Source: MR-S7 sp000400995 (lineage in GTDB: Bacteria > Pseudomonadota > Gammaproteobacteria > Burkholderiales > Burkholderiaceae_C). From it: DNA of 64,000 nucleotides. The position numbers and the translations under genes are program-made. A model generated the notes under the pieces. The model was given only the letters and a program-made list of their open reading frames with translations. It made no database searches and was not told the DNA's origin. The DNA is taken from assembly GCF_045291395.1 (NCBI RefSeq), contig NZ_CP152342.1:1054001-1118000 (forward strand). Reading direction: 5' to 3'. Positions 42,257 to 51,645 of the stretch are shown piece after piece; position 1 is the first letter of the stretch; the number at the start of each line of letters is the position of its first letter.

Positions 42257-42690
42257 CGGTATCGGGGAACGCCCTCCAGCGGCTGCGTGAGGCGGGCGTG
42301 CGGCCCACGGTGCCGCGCATCGCCGTGCTGCAGGTATTCGACGATCTCGGGGACCAGCCGCTGTCCGTCGAAGAGGTCTTCCGTCGAATCTCCGAGCGCG
42401 GGCTGCGTGTGAGCCTGGGCACGGTCTATCGCTCGGTGCGCCAGATGGAAGCACAGGGGGTATTGCACTCAGCATACCCTGCGGGAACCAAGCGGCTTTA
42501 CCGGCTGCAGGGCGCGGAGCCGGTTGCAGGAAAGACGGCCACGCCCTTGTGGCTGGTGAACCGCAGCAATGGCGAGCGGGTGCAGGTGTCCGACAGCGAA
42601 CTGCTCGCCAGATTGCTGATGGCCGCGGCGCGTTCCGGGCTGGTGCTGAACGGCAGCCGGATGGCCGTGGAGTTCGACGGCACGCAGTAG
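42253..42690 (+). CDS. divergent Fur-family regulator lacking metal ligands
   Basis: A 145-residue protein with a recognisable Fur winged helix: LREAGVRPTVPRIAVLQVF, then PLSVEEVFRRISERGLRVSLGTVYRSVRQMEAQGVL. The C-terminal half keeps the length of a Fur dimerisation domain but has no cysteine, and the only histidine in the protein is at LHSAYP. The conserved helix histidine before the EE motif is proline, and the HHDH-type metal segment is replaced by TATPLWLVN. Metal sensing by the classical sites is therefore not possible. It is translationally coupled to the efflux operon (ATGA) and may regulate it by another cue. Confidence 0.82.
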   Translation: MTVSGNALQRLREAGVRPTVPRIAVLQVFDDLGDQPLSVEEVFRRISERGLRVSLGTVYRSVRQMEAQGVLHSAYPAGTKRLYRLQGAEPVAGKTATPLWLVNRSNGERVQVSDSELLARLLMAAARSGLVLNGSRMAVEFDGTQ

Positions 42691-42702
42691 CCTCGGAAAT
42701 AA

Positions 42703-42732
42703 AAAAGCTGCATCAGAGGTGATGCAGCTTTT
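42703..42732. terminator. bidirectional Rho-independent terminator
   Basis: A 13-bp perfect stem (AAAAGCTGCATCA, partner TGATGCAGCTTTT) with a GAGG loop between the fur-like gene and tRNA-Ser. The A-rich left arm and T-rich right arm allow termination from both sides. Confidence 0.9.
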
Positions 42733-42772
42733 GTCATGTGCCGATCGCCTGAGGCGACCGAACTTACCCAAC

Positions 42773-42862
<90 letters not shown>

Positions 42863-42931
42863 GAAGCCCGCTATTGTAGCAGGACTTCGGGCCGCGTTCG
42901 GGAAAGAACCAGGCGCGAACCGCCGGCCGTC

Positions 42932-44077
42932 TCACCCGACGATGCGGCCATCGGTGGTCAGCATGCTTTGCGTGACGTGGGTGGTGGCAAGGCGGCGGCC
43001 TTCGTAGGCGACCACGAAGCCGCCCACCTGGACTTCCGAGCGCTTCCTGAACGCGGCCAGGGCGCTGGCGCGGTGCAGCGGGCCGGTGACGGAGGCCAGG
43101 ACCTCGGCCGTGTAGCGGGCGGCGATGAAGCCTGCCAGTCCTTGGGGGGACGGGGGTTCGTCGTACAGCCGGGCCATCACCTCGCGGTAGGTCCGCACGA
43201 CGGGCAGGCTGGCGGTGACCAGCGGCACGGGCTGCGTGGCGATCACCGAGACGTTGCGGTGCAGGCCGCCCATTTGGGCCAGCACCTGCAGGTTGACGTC
43301 GGCCAGCGCGATCACGTAGCACTGGCGTCCCTGGGGCAGGGCCATGCGGCGCACGTAGTCGTGCAGTTCGGGCGTGCCGCCCACGAAGAGGACGATGGCG
43401 GGTGGCGCGGGGTGGCGCTGCGCCGCGGGCAGGGTCTGCATGCGCAGCCCCACGGCGGCGCCCGCCTGCGTGACGGAGTCCTGCAGTTGCCGCTGCAGGT
43501 CCGCATGGGCGAAGACCACGCCCGCCTGCTGCACGCCCATGACGGACAGCGATCGCACGGCGTGGGCGATCTGGGCCTGGTAGTTGGGAAAGATGCCGAA
43601 GACGGTGTCGCCGGGGTCCTGCCACTGGCGGTGCAGCCACGGCGCAGCGTGGGGCAGGGGCGCATCCGCGGGCTGCAGCGATGCGATGGCGGCGGCGGTG
43701 CCGTCGCCCACGCAGCCGGAGAGGGCGACGCAGACCGGGTCTGCGTGCGCCGTCTGCCATGCAGCGCGCAGGCTGGCGGCGGAGCCGTCGGTTTCCAGGA
43801 CCAGGTGCTGCACCGGCTTGCCGCGCAGCCCGCCCTGGGCATTGAAGGCGGCCCAGGCGGCGCGGGAGCCGACGAGGAAGTCGCGGCTCACGTCCTGGTG
43901 CCGGGCCGACAGGTCCACGATCTGCGCAACGGCGATGCTGCGCATGTCCTGGGCGCGCGCGGGCATGGCCGGCAGCGCCCAGGCGGCGGTGGCCGCGCCG
44001 GCGGCCTGCAGGACGGCGCGGCGGCGCGGCGCGGGGAGGGCGGCGATGGCCATGGCGCTGCGGTGGCCCGTGCTCAC
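42932..44077 (-). CDS. ABC-type branched-chain amino acid-like substrate-binding protein
   Basis: A 381-residue periplasmic binding protein of the Leu/Ile/Val (Peripla_BP_6) type with a twin-arginine-like signal (PRRRAVLQAAGAATAAW, cut near ARAQ). Recognisable segments: IVDLSARHQDVSRDFLVG, AWAAFNAQGGLRGKPVQ, FGIFPNYQAQIAHAV. It lacks neighbouring ABC transporter subunits, so it may act as a sensor or orphan binding protein. It starts at a GTG overlapping the stop of the fasciclin gene (GTGA), so the two are co-translated. Ligand unknown. Confidence 0.8.
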   Translation of the reverse strand: MSTGHRSAMAIAALPAPRRRAVLQAAGAATAAWALPAMPARAQDMRSIAVAQIVDLSARHQDVSRDFLVGSRAAWAAFNAQGGLRGKPVQHLVLETDGSAASLRAAWQTAHADPVCVALSGCVGDGTAAAIASLQPADAPLPHAAPWLHRQWQDPGDTVFGIFPNYQAQIAHAVRSLSVMGVQQAGVVFAHADLQRQLQDSVTQAGAAVGLRMQTLPAAQRHPAPPAIVLFVGGTPELHDYVRRMALPQGRQCYVIALADVNLQVLAQMGGLHRNVSVIATQPVPLVTASLPVVRTYREVMARLYDEPPSPQGLAGFIAARYTAEVLASVTGPLHRASALAAFRKRSEVQVGGFVVAYEGRRLATTHVTQSMLTTDGRIVG

Positions 44078-44565
44078 TTGCGCGGGGGCATCAGCACGCG
44101 GTCGATGGCGTGCACCACGCCGTTGCCGGCGCGGATGTCGGCCTGCTCCACAAGGGCGTCCTCCACCGTGAGGAAGGCGCCTGCGCGCGCGAGCGTGATG
44201 TCGGAGCCCTGCAGCGTCTTGAGCTTGCCGGCCTTGGCGTCGGCAGCGGCCAGGCGGGCGGCGACGATGTGGTGCGACAGCACGGCCTTGAACTGGGCCT
44301 TGTCGGCCTTGAGCGCCTCCAGGGTCTTGGCGGGCAGGGCCTGGAAGGCAGCATTGGTGGGCGCAAAGACGGTGTAGGGCCCCGTACCGTCCAGCGTGGC
44401 CAGCAGGCCGGCCTCGCCGGCGAGGCGGTGGAAAGTGCTCAGTGCGGGCGTGCGCGCCAGGGCGGCGGACACCGTGCCGGGCGCGGAGGCCGGGGTGGCG
44501 CAGGCGCCGAGGGTGGCCACGGTGGCCAGGGCCAGGACGGTTCGGAGTGCAGAGCGGCGGAACAT
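44074..44565 (-). CDS. fasciclin-domain lipoprotein
   Basis: A 163-residue protein with a lipoprotein signal (LALATVATLGAC) and one FAS1 domain with its motifs (LAGEAGLLATLDGTGPYTVF, APTNAAFQAL, VLSHHIVA, NGVVHAIDRVLMPP). FAS1 proteins act in adhesion or envelope interactions; the single-domain bacterial form is of uncertain role. It is the first gene of a two-gene minus-strand unit that diverges from pstS, so the Pho-box region lies between them and could influence both. Confidence 0.9.
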   Translation of the reverse strand: MFRRSALRTVLALATVATLGACATPASAPGTVSAALARTPALSTFHRLAGEAGLLATLDGTGPYTVFAPTNAAFQALPAKTLEALKADKAQFKAVLSHHIVAARLAAADAKAGKLKTLQGSDITLARAGAFLTVEDALVEQADIRAGNGVVHAIDRVLMPPRK

Positions 44566-44684
44566 GGTTTTCTCCCGTGTGGTGGGTCTGTGACCGACGG
44601 CAGTCGGCGGCGGGAGCGTACGCTGCGCATGCGACAGCCCCGTGACAGCGGCCGGCCGCGCCGCTGTGTGACGGTCATCCGGGG

Positions 44685-44702
44685 GTGTCATGTCGATGTC
44701 AC
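44685..44702 (+). promoter_or_regulatory. Pho box upstream of pstS
   Basis: GTGTCATGTCGATGTCAC contains two TGTCA-type repeats 11 bases apart, the PhoB-binding arrangement. A further GTCAT lies 13 bases upstream (44674-44678). It is 53 bases before the pstS start. Confidence 0.78.
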
Positions 44703-44754
44703 AAACGCCTCCTAGAGTCACGGCATAGCGTTTTTTCAACCAAGAGGCTCTTTC

Positions 44755-45795
44755 ATGAAACTCTCCGCGATTCGGGTTCTGGTGTCTGGTGTGGTGGCGA
44801 TGGGTGCGTTCTCTGGCGCCTGGGCGCAGCAGGAAGCGACGGGCGCAGGCGCCAGCTTCCCCGCGCCGCTGTATTCCAAGTGGGCCGCCGACTACCACAA
44901 GGCCACGGGTGTGAAGATCAACTACCAGTCGGTGGGCTCCGGCGCGGGCCTGCGCCAGATCGAGGCCAAGACTGTGGATTTCGGCGCCTCCGACGCGCCG
45001 CTCAAGGACGAAGAGCTGGCGGCCAAGGGCCTGGTGCAGTTCCCCACCGTGATAGGCGGCATCGTCCCCGTGGTGAACATCAAGGGCATCCAGCCTGGCC
45101 AGCTCAAGCTCAGCGGCCAGGTGATCGGCGACATCTACCTGGGCAAGATCACCAAGTGGAACGACGAGGCCATCAAGGCGCTGAACCCCGGCCTGGGCCT
45201 GCCCGACGCCACCATCGCCCCCGTGCGCCGCGCCGACGGCTCGGGCACGACCTTCGGCTTCACCAACTACCTGTCCAAGGTGAACGCAGAGTGGAAGTCC
45301 AAGGTGGGCGAAGGCACGGCCGTGAACTGGCCCGTGGGTGCCGGCGGCAAGGGCAATGAGGGCGTGGCCGCCTTCGTGGGCCGCCTGCCCAACTCCATCG
45401 GCTACGTGGAATACGCCTACGTCAAGCAGAACAAGCTGACCTTCGCGCAGATGCAAAACAGCGCCGGCAACTTCGTCTCGCCCGACGAGTCTTCCTTCAA
45501 GGCCGCCGCCGCGGGTGCCGACTGGGCCAAGAGCTTCTACCAGATCCTGACTAACCAGCCCGGCAAGGACGCCTGGCCGATCACCTCCGCCACCTTCATC
45601 CTGATGCACAAGACGCAGGACAAGCCGGTGCAGGCCGCCACGGCGCTGAAGTTCTTCGAATGGGCCTACAAGGGCGGCGACAAGACCGCGTCCGACCTCG
45701 ACTACGTGGCCATGCCCGAGAGCGTGAAGGGCGTGATCATGAAATCCTGGGACGGCATCAAGGACGCCTCGGGCAAGGCCATCGCCCTGAAGTAA
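44755..45795 (+). CDS. pstS: phosphate ABC transporter substrate-binding protein PstS
   Basis: A 346-residue periplasmic phosphate-binding protein. A signal peptide ends GAWAQ. The phosphate-binding loops are visible: TGAGASFPAPLYSKW at the mature start, DFGASDAPLKDEEL and VRRADGSGTTFGFTNYL. It delivers phosphate to PstC/PstA. It is the first gene of the pst-pho cluster, behind a Pho box, so it should be induced by phosphate starvation through the PhoB encoded downstream. Confidence 0.97.
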   Translation: MKLSAIRVLVSGVVAMGAFSGAWAQQEATGAGASFPAPLYSKWAADYHKATGVKINYQSVGSGAGLRQIEAKTVDFGASDAPLKDEELAAKGLVQFPTVIGGIVPVVNIKGIQPGQLKLSGQVIGDIYLGKITKWNDEAIKALNPGLGLPDATIAPVRRADGSGTTFGFTNYLSKVNAEWKSKVGEGTAVNWPVGAGGKGNEGVAAFVGRLPNSIGYVEYAYVKQNKLTFAQMQNSAGNFVSPDESSFKAAAAGADWAKSFYQILTNQPGKDAWPITSATFILMHKTQDKPVQAATALKFFEWAYKGGDKTASDLDYVAMPESVKGVIMKSWDGIKDASGKAIALK

Positions 45796-45868
45796 GCTGG
45801 CGCCACCGGCCTGCCGCCCGGCGCGGCGGGCCGCCCCGATTCCTCCCATCACACACAAGGCAACCGAC

Positions 45869-46894
45869 GTGTCCACAACGCTGCCAGTCCACCAGGCGCC
45901 GCCGCGCGATGCGGAGCGCGGCGCTTCCCGAAGCTCCCCGCCGCCGCGCTCCTCCATGGTTTCGGGCGTGCTCGCAGACCGCATCTTCGGCTGGATGGCG
46001 CGCGGCGCGGCGCTGCTGACGCTGTCGCTGCTGCTGGGCATCCTGGCCTCGCTGGTGTACGGCGCCTGGCCTTCCATCCAGCAGTACGGCCTGGGCTTCC
46101 TGACCAGCAGCGCCTGGGACCCGGTGCAGAACGAGTATGGCGGCCTGGTGATGATCTACGGCACGCTGGCCACGTCGCTCATCGCGTTGCTGATCGCCGT
46201 GCCGGTGAGCTTCGGCATCGCGCTGTTCCTGACCGAGCTGTCGCCCGCCTGGCTCAAGCGGCCCCTGGGCACGGCCATCGAACTGCTGGCGGCGGTGCCC
46301 TCCATCGTCTACGGCATGTGGGGCCTGATGGTGTTCGGCCCCATCCTCGCCACCTATGTGCAGCAGCCGCTGCAATCGCTGTTTTCCGGTGTCCCCTACC
46401 TGGGCGCGCTCGTCTCCGGCCCGCCGGTGGGCATCGGCATCCTGTCGGCCGGCATCATCCTGGCGATCATGATCATCCCGTTCATCGCCTCGGTGATGCG
46501 CGACGTGTTCGAGGTCACGCCCGCGCTGCTCAAGGAATCCGCCTACGGCCTGGGCTCCACCACCTGGGAGGTGGTGTGGAAGGTCGTGCTGCCCTACACC
46601 AAGTCGGGCGTGCTCGGCGGCGTCATGCTCGGCCTGGGCCGGGCGCTGGGCGAGACGATGGCCGTCACCTTCGTGATCGGCAACATGAACCAGCTCAATT
46701 CCCTGTCGGTGTTCGAGGCGGCCAACAGCATCACCTCGGCCCTGGCCAACGAATTCGCCGAGGCCGGCGAAGGCCTGCACCAGGCCTCGCTGATCTACCT
46801 GGGGCTGGTGCTGTTCTTCATCACCTTCGTCGTCCTGTCGCTGTCCAAACTGCTGCTGGCCCGCCTGAAGAAGGGCGAAGGAGCACGCGCATGA
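45869..46894 (+). CDS. pstC: phosphate ABC transporter permease PstC
   Basis: A 341-residue permease with six helices, slightly long through a soluble N-terminal tail (about 40 residues, SRSSPPPRSS). The permease EAA-like loop (LLKESAYGLGSTTWEVVWKV) and PstC motif (AVPSIVYGMWGLMVFGP) are clear. It begins with GTG at 45869. The stop overlaps the pstA start in ATGA. Confidence 0.95.
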   Translation: MSTTLPVHQAPPRDAERGASRSSPPPRSSMVSGVLADRIFGWMARGAALLTLSLLLGILASLVYGAWPSIQQYGLGFLTSSAWDPVQNEYGGLVMIYGTLATSLIALLIAVPVSFGIALFLTELSPAWLKRPLGTAIELLAAVPSIVYGMWGLMVFGPILATYVQQPLQSLFSGVPYLGALVSGPPVGIGILSAGIILAIMIIPFIASVMRDVFEVTPALLKESAYGLGSTTWEVVWKVVLPYTKSGVLGGVMLGLGRALGETMAVTFVIGNMNQLNSLSVFEAANSITSALANEFAEAGEGLHQASLIYLGLVLFFITFVVLSLSKLLLARLKKGEGARA

Positions 46895-47772
46895 GCACCT
46901 CACGCCAACTCATCTCCGCCGCCGAACTGGCGCAAGTGCGCGCCCAGCGCTACGCATCGCGCAAGCGCCTGAACGGCATCGCGCTGACCCTGTCGCTGCT
47001 GGCGATGGCGTTCGGCGTGTTCTGGCTGATCTGGATCCTGTGGGAGACGATCCGCCTGGGCCTGGGCGGCCTGAGCGTCGCCCTGTTCACGCAGATGACG
47101 CCCCCGCCCAACGAGGCGGGCGGCATCGCCAACGCCATCTTCGGCTCCTTCGTCATGGTGCTGCTGGCCACCTTCGTGGGCACGCCCATCGGCATCATGG
47201 CGGGCGTCTACCTCGCCGAATACGACCCGCGCGGCTGGCTGGCCAGCACCACGCGCTTCGTCAACGACATCCTGCTGTCGGCGCCCAGCATCGTGATCGG
47301 CCTGTTCGTCTACGCCGTGGTCGTGGCGCGCTTCAAGAGCTTCTCGGCCTGGGCCGGCATCATCGCGCTGGCGCTGATCGTGATCCCGGTGGTGATCCGC
47401 ACCACCGAGAACATGCTGGTGCTGGTGCCCGCAAGCCTGCGCGAGGCGGCCTACGCGCTGGGAACGCCCAAGTGGAAGGTCATCACCCTGGTGACGCTGC
47501 GCGCGGCCCGCGCGGGCGTCATCACCGGCGTGCTGCTGGCCGTGGCGCGCATCGCGGGCGAGACGGCGCCGCTGCTGTTCACCGCGCTCAACAACCAATT
47601 CTGGAACGGGGATCTCTCCAAGCCCATGGCCAGCCTGCCGGTCACCATCTTCAAGTTCGCGATGAGCCCCTACGAGAACTGGCAGCAGCTGGCCTGGGCC
47701 GGCGTGTTCCTCATCACCCTGGCCGTGCTCGGCCTGAACATCCTGGCCCGCGTGGTCACCCGCCAGAAGTAA
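46891..47772 (+). CDS. pstA: phosphate ABC transporter permease PstA
   Basis: A 293-residue permease paired with PstC. There are six helices; the family segments LSAPSIVIGLFVYAVVV and LREAAYALGTPKWKVITLVT (EAA loop for PstB contact) are present. It starts in the ATGA overlap with pstC and precedes pstB by 18 bases. Confidence 0.96.
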   Translation: MSTSRQLISAAELAQVRAQRYASRKRLNGIALTLSLLAMAFGVFWLIWILWETIRLGLGGLSVALFTQMTPPPNEAGGIANAIFGSFVMVLLATFVGTPIGIMAGVYLAEYDPRGWLASTTRFVNDILLSAPSIVIGLFVYAVVVARFKSFSAWAGIIALALIVIPVVIRTTENMLVLVPASLREAAYALGTPKWKVITLVTLRAARAGVITGVLLAVARIAGETAPLLFTALNNQFWNGDLSKPMASLPVTIFKFAMSPYENWQQLAWAGVFLITLAVLGLNILARVVTRQK

Positions 47773-47790
47773 ACATCCGGGAAGAACCCC

Positions 47791-48576
47791 ATGCCCACCA
47801 CCCTCAAGACCCCAGAGCCGCTGCCGTCCAAGATCGCGGTGCGCGACCTGAACTTCTACTACGGCAAGTTCCACGCCCTCAAGAACATCAACCTCGACAT
47901 CCCCGAGAAGAAGGTCACCGCCTTCATCGGCCCGTCGGGCTGCGGCAAGTCCACGCTGCTGCGCACCTTCAACCGCATGTTCGAGCTCTACCCCGAGCAG
48001 CGCGCGCAGGGCCAGATCCTGCTGGACGGCGAGAACCTGCTCACCAGCAAGGAAGACGTGGCGCTGATCCGCGCCAAGGTCGGCATGGTGTTCCAGAAGC
48101 CCACGCCGTTCCCGATGTCCATCTACGACAACATCGCCTTCGGCGTGAAGCTCTTCGAGAGCCTGAACGCCACCGACATGGACGACCGCGTGGAATGGGC
48201 GCTGCGCAAGGCCGCGCTTTGGAACGAGGTCAAGGACAAGCTGCACCAGAGCGGCGCCGGCCTGTCGGGCGGGCAGCAGCAGCGCCTGTGCATCGCGCGC
48301 GGCATCGCCATCAAGCCCGAGGTGCTGCTGCTCGACGAGCCCTGCTCGGCGCTGGACCCGATCTCCACCGCCAAGATCGAGGAACTGATCGCCGAGCTCA
48401 AGGACGACTACACCGTGGTCATCGTCACCCACAACATGCAGCAGGCCGCGCGCTGCAGCGACTTCACCGCCTACATGTACCTGGGCGACCTGGTGGAGTT
48501 CGGCCGCACGGAGCAGATGTTCTTCAAGCCGCAGCGCAAGGAGACAGAGGACTACATCACCGGAAGATTTGGATGA
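47791..48576 (+). CDS. pstB: phosphate ABC transporter ATP-binding protein PstB
   Basis: A 261-residue ATPase of the phosphate importer. Walker A is GPSGCGKST, the signature LSGGQQQRLCIARG, Walker B LLLDEPCSALDP and the switch histidine in IVTHNMQQAARC. The length and the phrase DNIAFGVKLFE are typical of PstB. It energises uptake by PstSCA and contributes to signalling that keeps PhoR in the phosphatase state. Confidence 0.97.
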   Translation: MPTTLKTPEPLPSKIAVRDLNFYYGKFHALKNINLDIPEKKVTAFIGPSGCGKSTLLRTFNRMFELYPEQRAQGQILLDGENLLTSKEDVALIRAKVGMVFQKPTPFPMSIYDNIAFGVKLFESLNATDMDDRVEWALRKAALWNEVKDKLHQSGAGLSGGQQQRLCIARGIAIKPEVLLLDEPCSALDPISTAKIEELIAELKDDYTVVIVTHNMQQAARCSDFTAYMYLGDLVEFGRTEQMFFKPQRKETEDYITGRFG

Positions 48577-48720
48577 CCCCCCTGAGCGGCTTCGCCGCTT
48601 CCCCCTCTTTGCTTCGCTACGCTGCGCAGTGGGGGACGCCACCAGCGCGGCGGGGCGGCCCTTGCGCGGTGGCCCTCGCCAGGGTTGCGCCAGTGGCATG
48701 CGATGTGGGCAAAGCATTGC
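48577..48720. repeat. GC-rich intergenic repeat between pstB and phoU
   Basis: A non-coding spacer with nested hairpins: GCGGC-TTC-GCCGC (48589-48601 region), CCCCC...GGGGG around 48602-48637, and a GC tract (GCGCGGCGGGGCGGCCC). It looks like a dispersed Comamonadaceae intergenic repeat, similar in style to the palindromes near 35330. It may reduce transcription beyond pstB. Confidence 0.45.
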
Positions 48721-48751
48721 GTCATTGGGCGTTGATTTCAAGGAAAAAGAC

Positions 48752-49453
48752 ATGACCGACAAGCACCTTTCCTCCCAGTTCGACAGCGAACTCAACAGCA
48801 TCTCCGCCCGCGTGATGGAACTCGGCGGGCTGGTGGAATCTCAGATCCGCCAGGCCATTCACGCGCTGTCGCACTTCAGCATGGAGGCGGCCGAGCAGGT
48901 CGAGCAGCTCGAGCGCCGCGTGAACCGCATGGAAGTGGAGATCGACCACGAGCTGTCCACCGTCATCGCCCGGCGCCAGCCCACGGCGCGCGACCTGCGC
49001 CTGCTGATCGCCTTCTCCAAGGCCATCGCCAACCTGGAGCGCATGGGCGACGAGGCCACGCGCATGGCGCGCATGTGCCGCTCCATCATCGAAAGCGGCG
49101 CCGCGCGCTCGCTCCCCTCCAGCGACCTGCGCGTGGCGGCCGACCTGGCCTCGGGCCTGCTGCGCAAGGCGCTGGACGCGTTCGCGCGCCTGGACACCAA
49201 GGCGGCGGTCGCCATCCTCAAGGAAGACGACCTCATCGACCACGAGTTCGACGGCTTCGTGCGCAAGCTCATCACCTACATGATGGAGGATCCGCGCACC
49301 ATCTCCGCCAGCCTGGACCTGCTGTTCCTGGCCAAGGCCATCGAGCGCATCGGCGACCACTCCAAGAACGTGGCCGAACTCATCATCTACCTGGTCGAAG
49401 GCAAGGACGTGCGCCACACCACGCTCGAGGAAATCGAGTCGGCCCTGGCCTGA
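48752..49453 (+). CDS. phoU: phosphate signalling protein PhoU
   Basis: A 233-residue protein made of two PhoU three-helix bundles (ELNSISARVMELGGLVESQI; LIAFSKAIANLERMGDEATR; LLFLAKAIERIGDHSKNVAE). It couples the Pst transporter to the PhoR kinase and prevents activation when phosphate is plentiful. The start is the ATG at 48752 behind AAGGAAA; a longer frame upstream is repeat sequence. Confidence 0.96.
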   Translation: MTDKHLSSQFDSELNSISARVMELGGLVESQIRQAIHALSHFSMEAAEQVEQLERRVNRMEVEIDHELSTVIARRQPTARDLRLLIAFSKAIANLERMGDEATRMARMCRSIIESGAARSLPSSDLRVAADLASGLLRKALDAFARLDTKAAVAILKEDDLIDHEFDGFVRKLITYMMEDPRTISASLDLLFLAKAIERIGDHSKNVAELIIYLVEGKDVRHTTLEEIESALA

Positions 49454-49471
49454 GGAAGGGCACACCACCGC

Positions 49472-50191
<720 letters not shown>

Positions 50192-50203
50192 GCGCGCGCT
50201 TCA

Positions 50204-50300
50204 AGAATGTGAGCTGCTTGCGCTTGATGCACAATGGTTTCAGGTGCTTTTTCATCTGAAACCCAGGGCTGGAAAGCGGCACCAGCTCCTTTTTGAATAG
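50204..50300. repeat. dispersed palindromic element between phoB and phoR
   Basis: An imperfect palindrome of about 97 bases with outer arms GAGCTGCTTGCGCTTG and CACCAGCTCCTTTTTGAATAG, and a perfect inner stem GGTTTCAG/CTGAAACC. On the minus strand it carries CCTGGGTTTCAG, shared with the elements at 28554 and 57496. It ends just before the natural phoR start and adds distance and structure between the two genes. Confidence 0.7.
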
Positions 50301-50317
50301 CGAAACCCTTCCGCCCC

Positions 50318-51645
50318 ATGCTGCTGCGCTTTCTCTTCTTCTTCCTGTGCCAGGCGGCGGGTGCCGCCCTGGGCTGGTGGCAGGCCGGCCCCTGGGGCGC
50401 GGTGGCCGGCGCCTGCGCGGCGGCGTGGGTCTGGTTCGCGTGGGACCTGTGGCGCGGCGCCCGCGTGCTGGCCTGGATGCGCGAGGGCGATCCCGCCCGC
50501 GCCCCCGCCTGCGCGGCATGTGGGGCGAGGCGGCCGACCGCGCACGCCGCCTGGTGCGCCAGGGCAGTTTGCGCGAACAGGCCAGCGACGCGCGGCTGCA
50601 GGAGATCCTGGCCGCGCTGCAGGCCTCGCCCAACGGCGTGACGCTGCTGGATGCCGAAGGCCGCATCGAATGGTGCAACCAGATGGCGGAGGAGCACTTC
50701 GGCATCCATTTCGAGCGCGACGCGCTGCAGTCCATCGGCAACCTGGTGCGCGACCCGGACTTCAGCGCCTACTACGCCGGGCACGACTTCACGCGCGACG
50801 TGGTCCTGCAGGGCCGCGCCAGCACCCCCTCGCGGCCGGTGCGCATCTCCATGCACCTGCATCCCTATGGCGACGGCCGCAAGCTGCTGCTGTCGCGCGA
50901 CATCACCGCGCTGGAGCAGGCCGAGGCCATGCGGCGCGACTTCGTGGCCAACGTGTCGCACGAGATCCGCACCCCGCTCACCGTGCTCATGGGCTTCGTG
51001 GAAACGCTGCAGACCCTGCAGCTCGGCGCCGACGAGCGCGCGCGCTACCTGGGCATGATGTCCCAGCAGGCCCAGCGCATGCACCACTTGGTGCAGGACC
51101 TGCTCACCCTCTCGCGCCTGGAAGGCAGCCCCCTGCCGGGCCTGGTCGACTGGGTGCCCGTGGCCTCGCTGCTGCGCCACTGCGAGGACGAGGCGCGGGC
51201 GCTGTCGGCCCTGCTGACGCAGGGCGCCCCCCAGCCGCACCGCATCGCCTTCCCCACGCCCGATGAGGCCCAGGCCGCCGGCCAGGTGGCGGGCATCGCG
51301 GCCGAGCTGCAGAGCGCCCTGGCCAACCTGGTCAACAACGCCGTGCGCTACACGCCCGCGGGCGGCAGCATCACCGTGGCCTGGGAAGCGGGAGAAGGCG
51401 GCGGCGCCCGCTTCAGCGTGAGCGACACCGGCCCCGGCATCGCGGCCGAGCACCTGCCGCGCATCACCGAGCGCTTCTACCGCGTGGACCGCAGCCGCTC
51501 GCGCGACACCGGCGGCACCGGCCTGGGCCTGGCCATCGTCAAGCACGTGGTGCAGCGCCACGGCGGCACGCTGCACGTGCGCAGCGTGGTGGGGCAGGGC
51601 AGCGTCTTCAGCGTGGATCTGCCACCGATGCGCGTACGCCGCTGA
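50318..51645 (+). pseudogene. phoR: phosphate regulon sensor kinase PhoR, frameshifted as given
   Basis: The natural start is MLLRFLFFFLCQAAGAALGW with the two N-terminal helices of PhoR, up to REGDPARAP. The frame then breaks at a five-C run (50502-50506); one more C gives RAPRLRGMWGEAADRARRL and joins the rest. The remainder is intact: a PAS domain (NGVTLLDAEGRIEWCNQMA), the H-box (DFVANVSHEIRTPLTVLMGF), the N-box (NLVNNAVRYTP) and G-boxes (VSDTGPGIA, GGTGLGLAIVKHV). Full length would be about 442 residues. PhoB would lose its cognate kinase if the shift is real; an under-called base is plausible. Confidence 0.88.
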
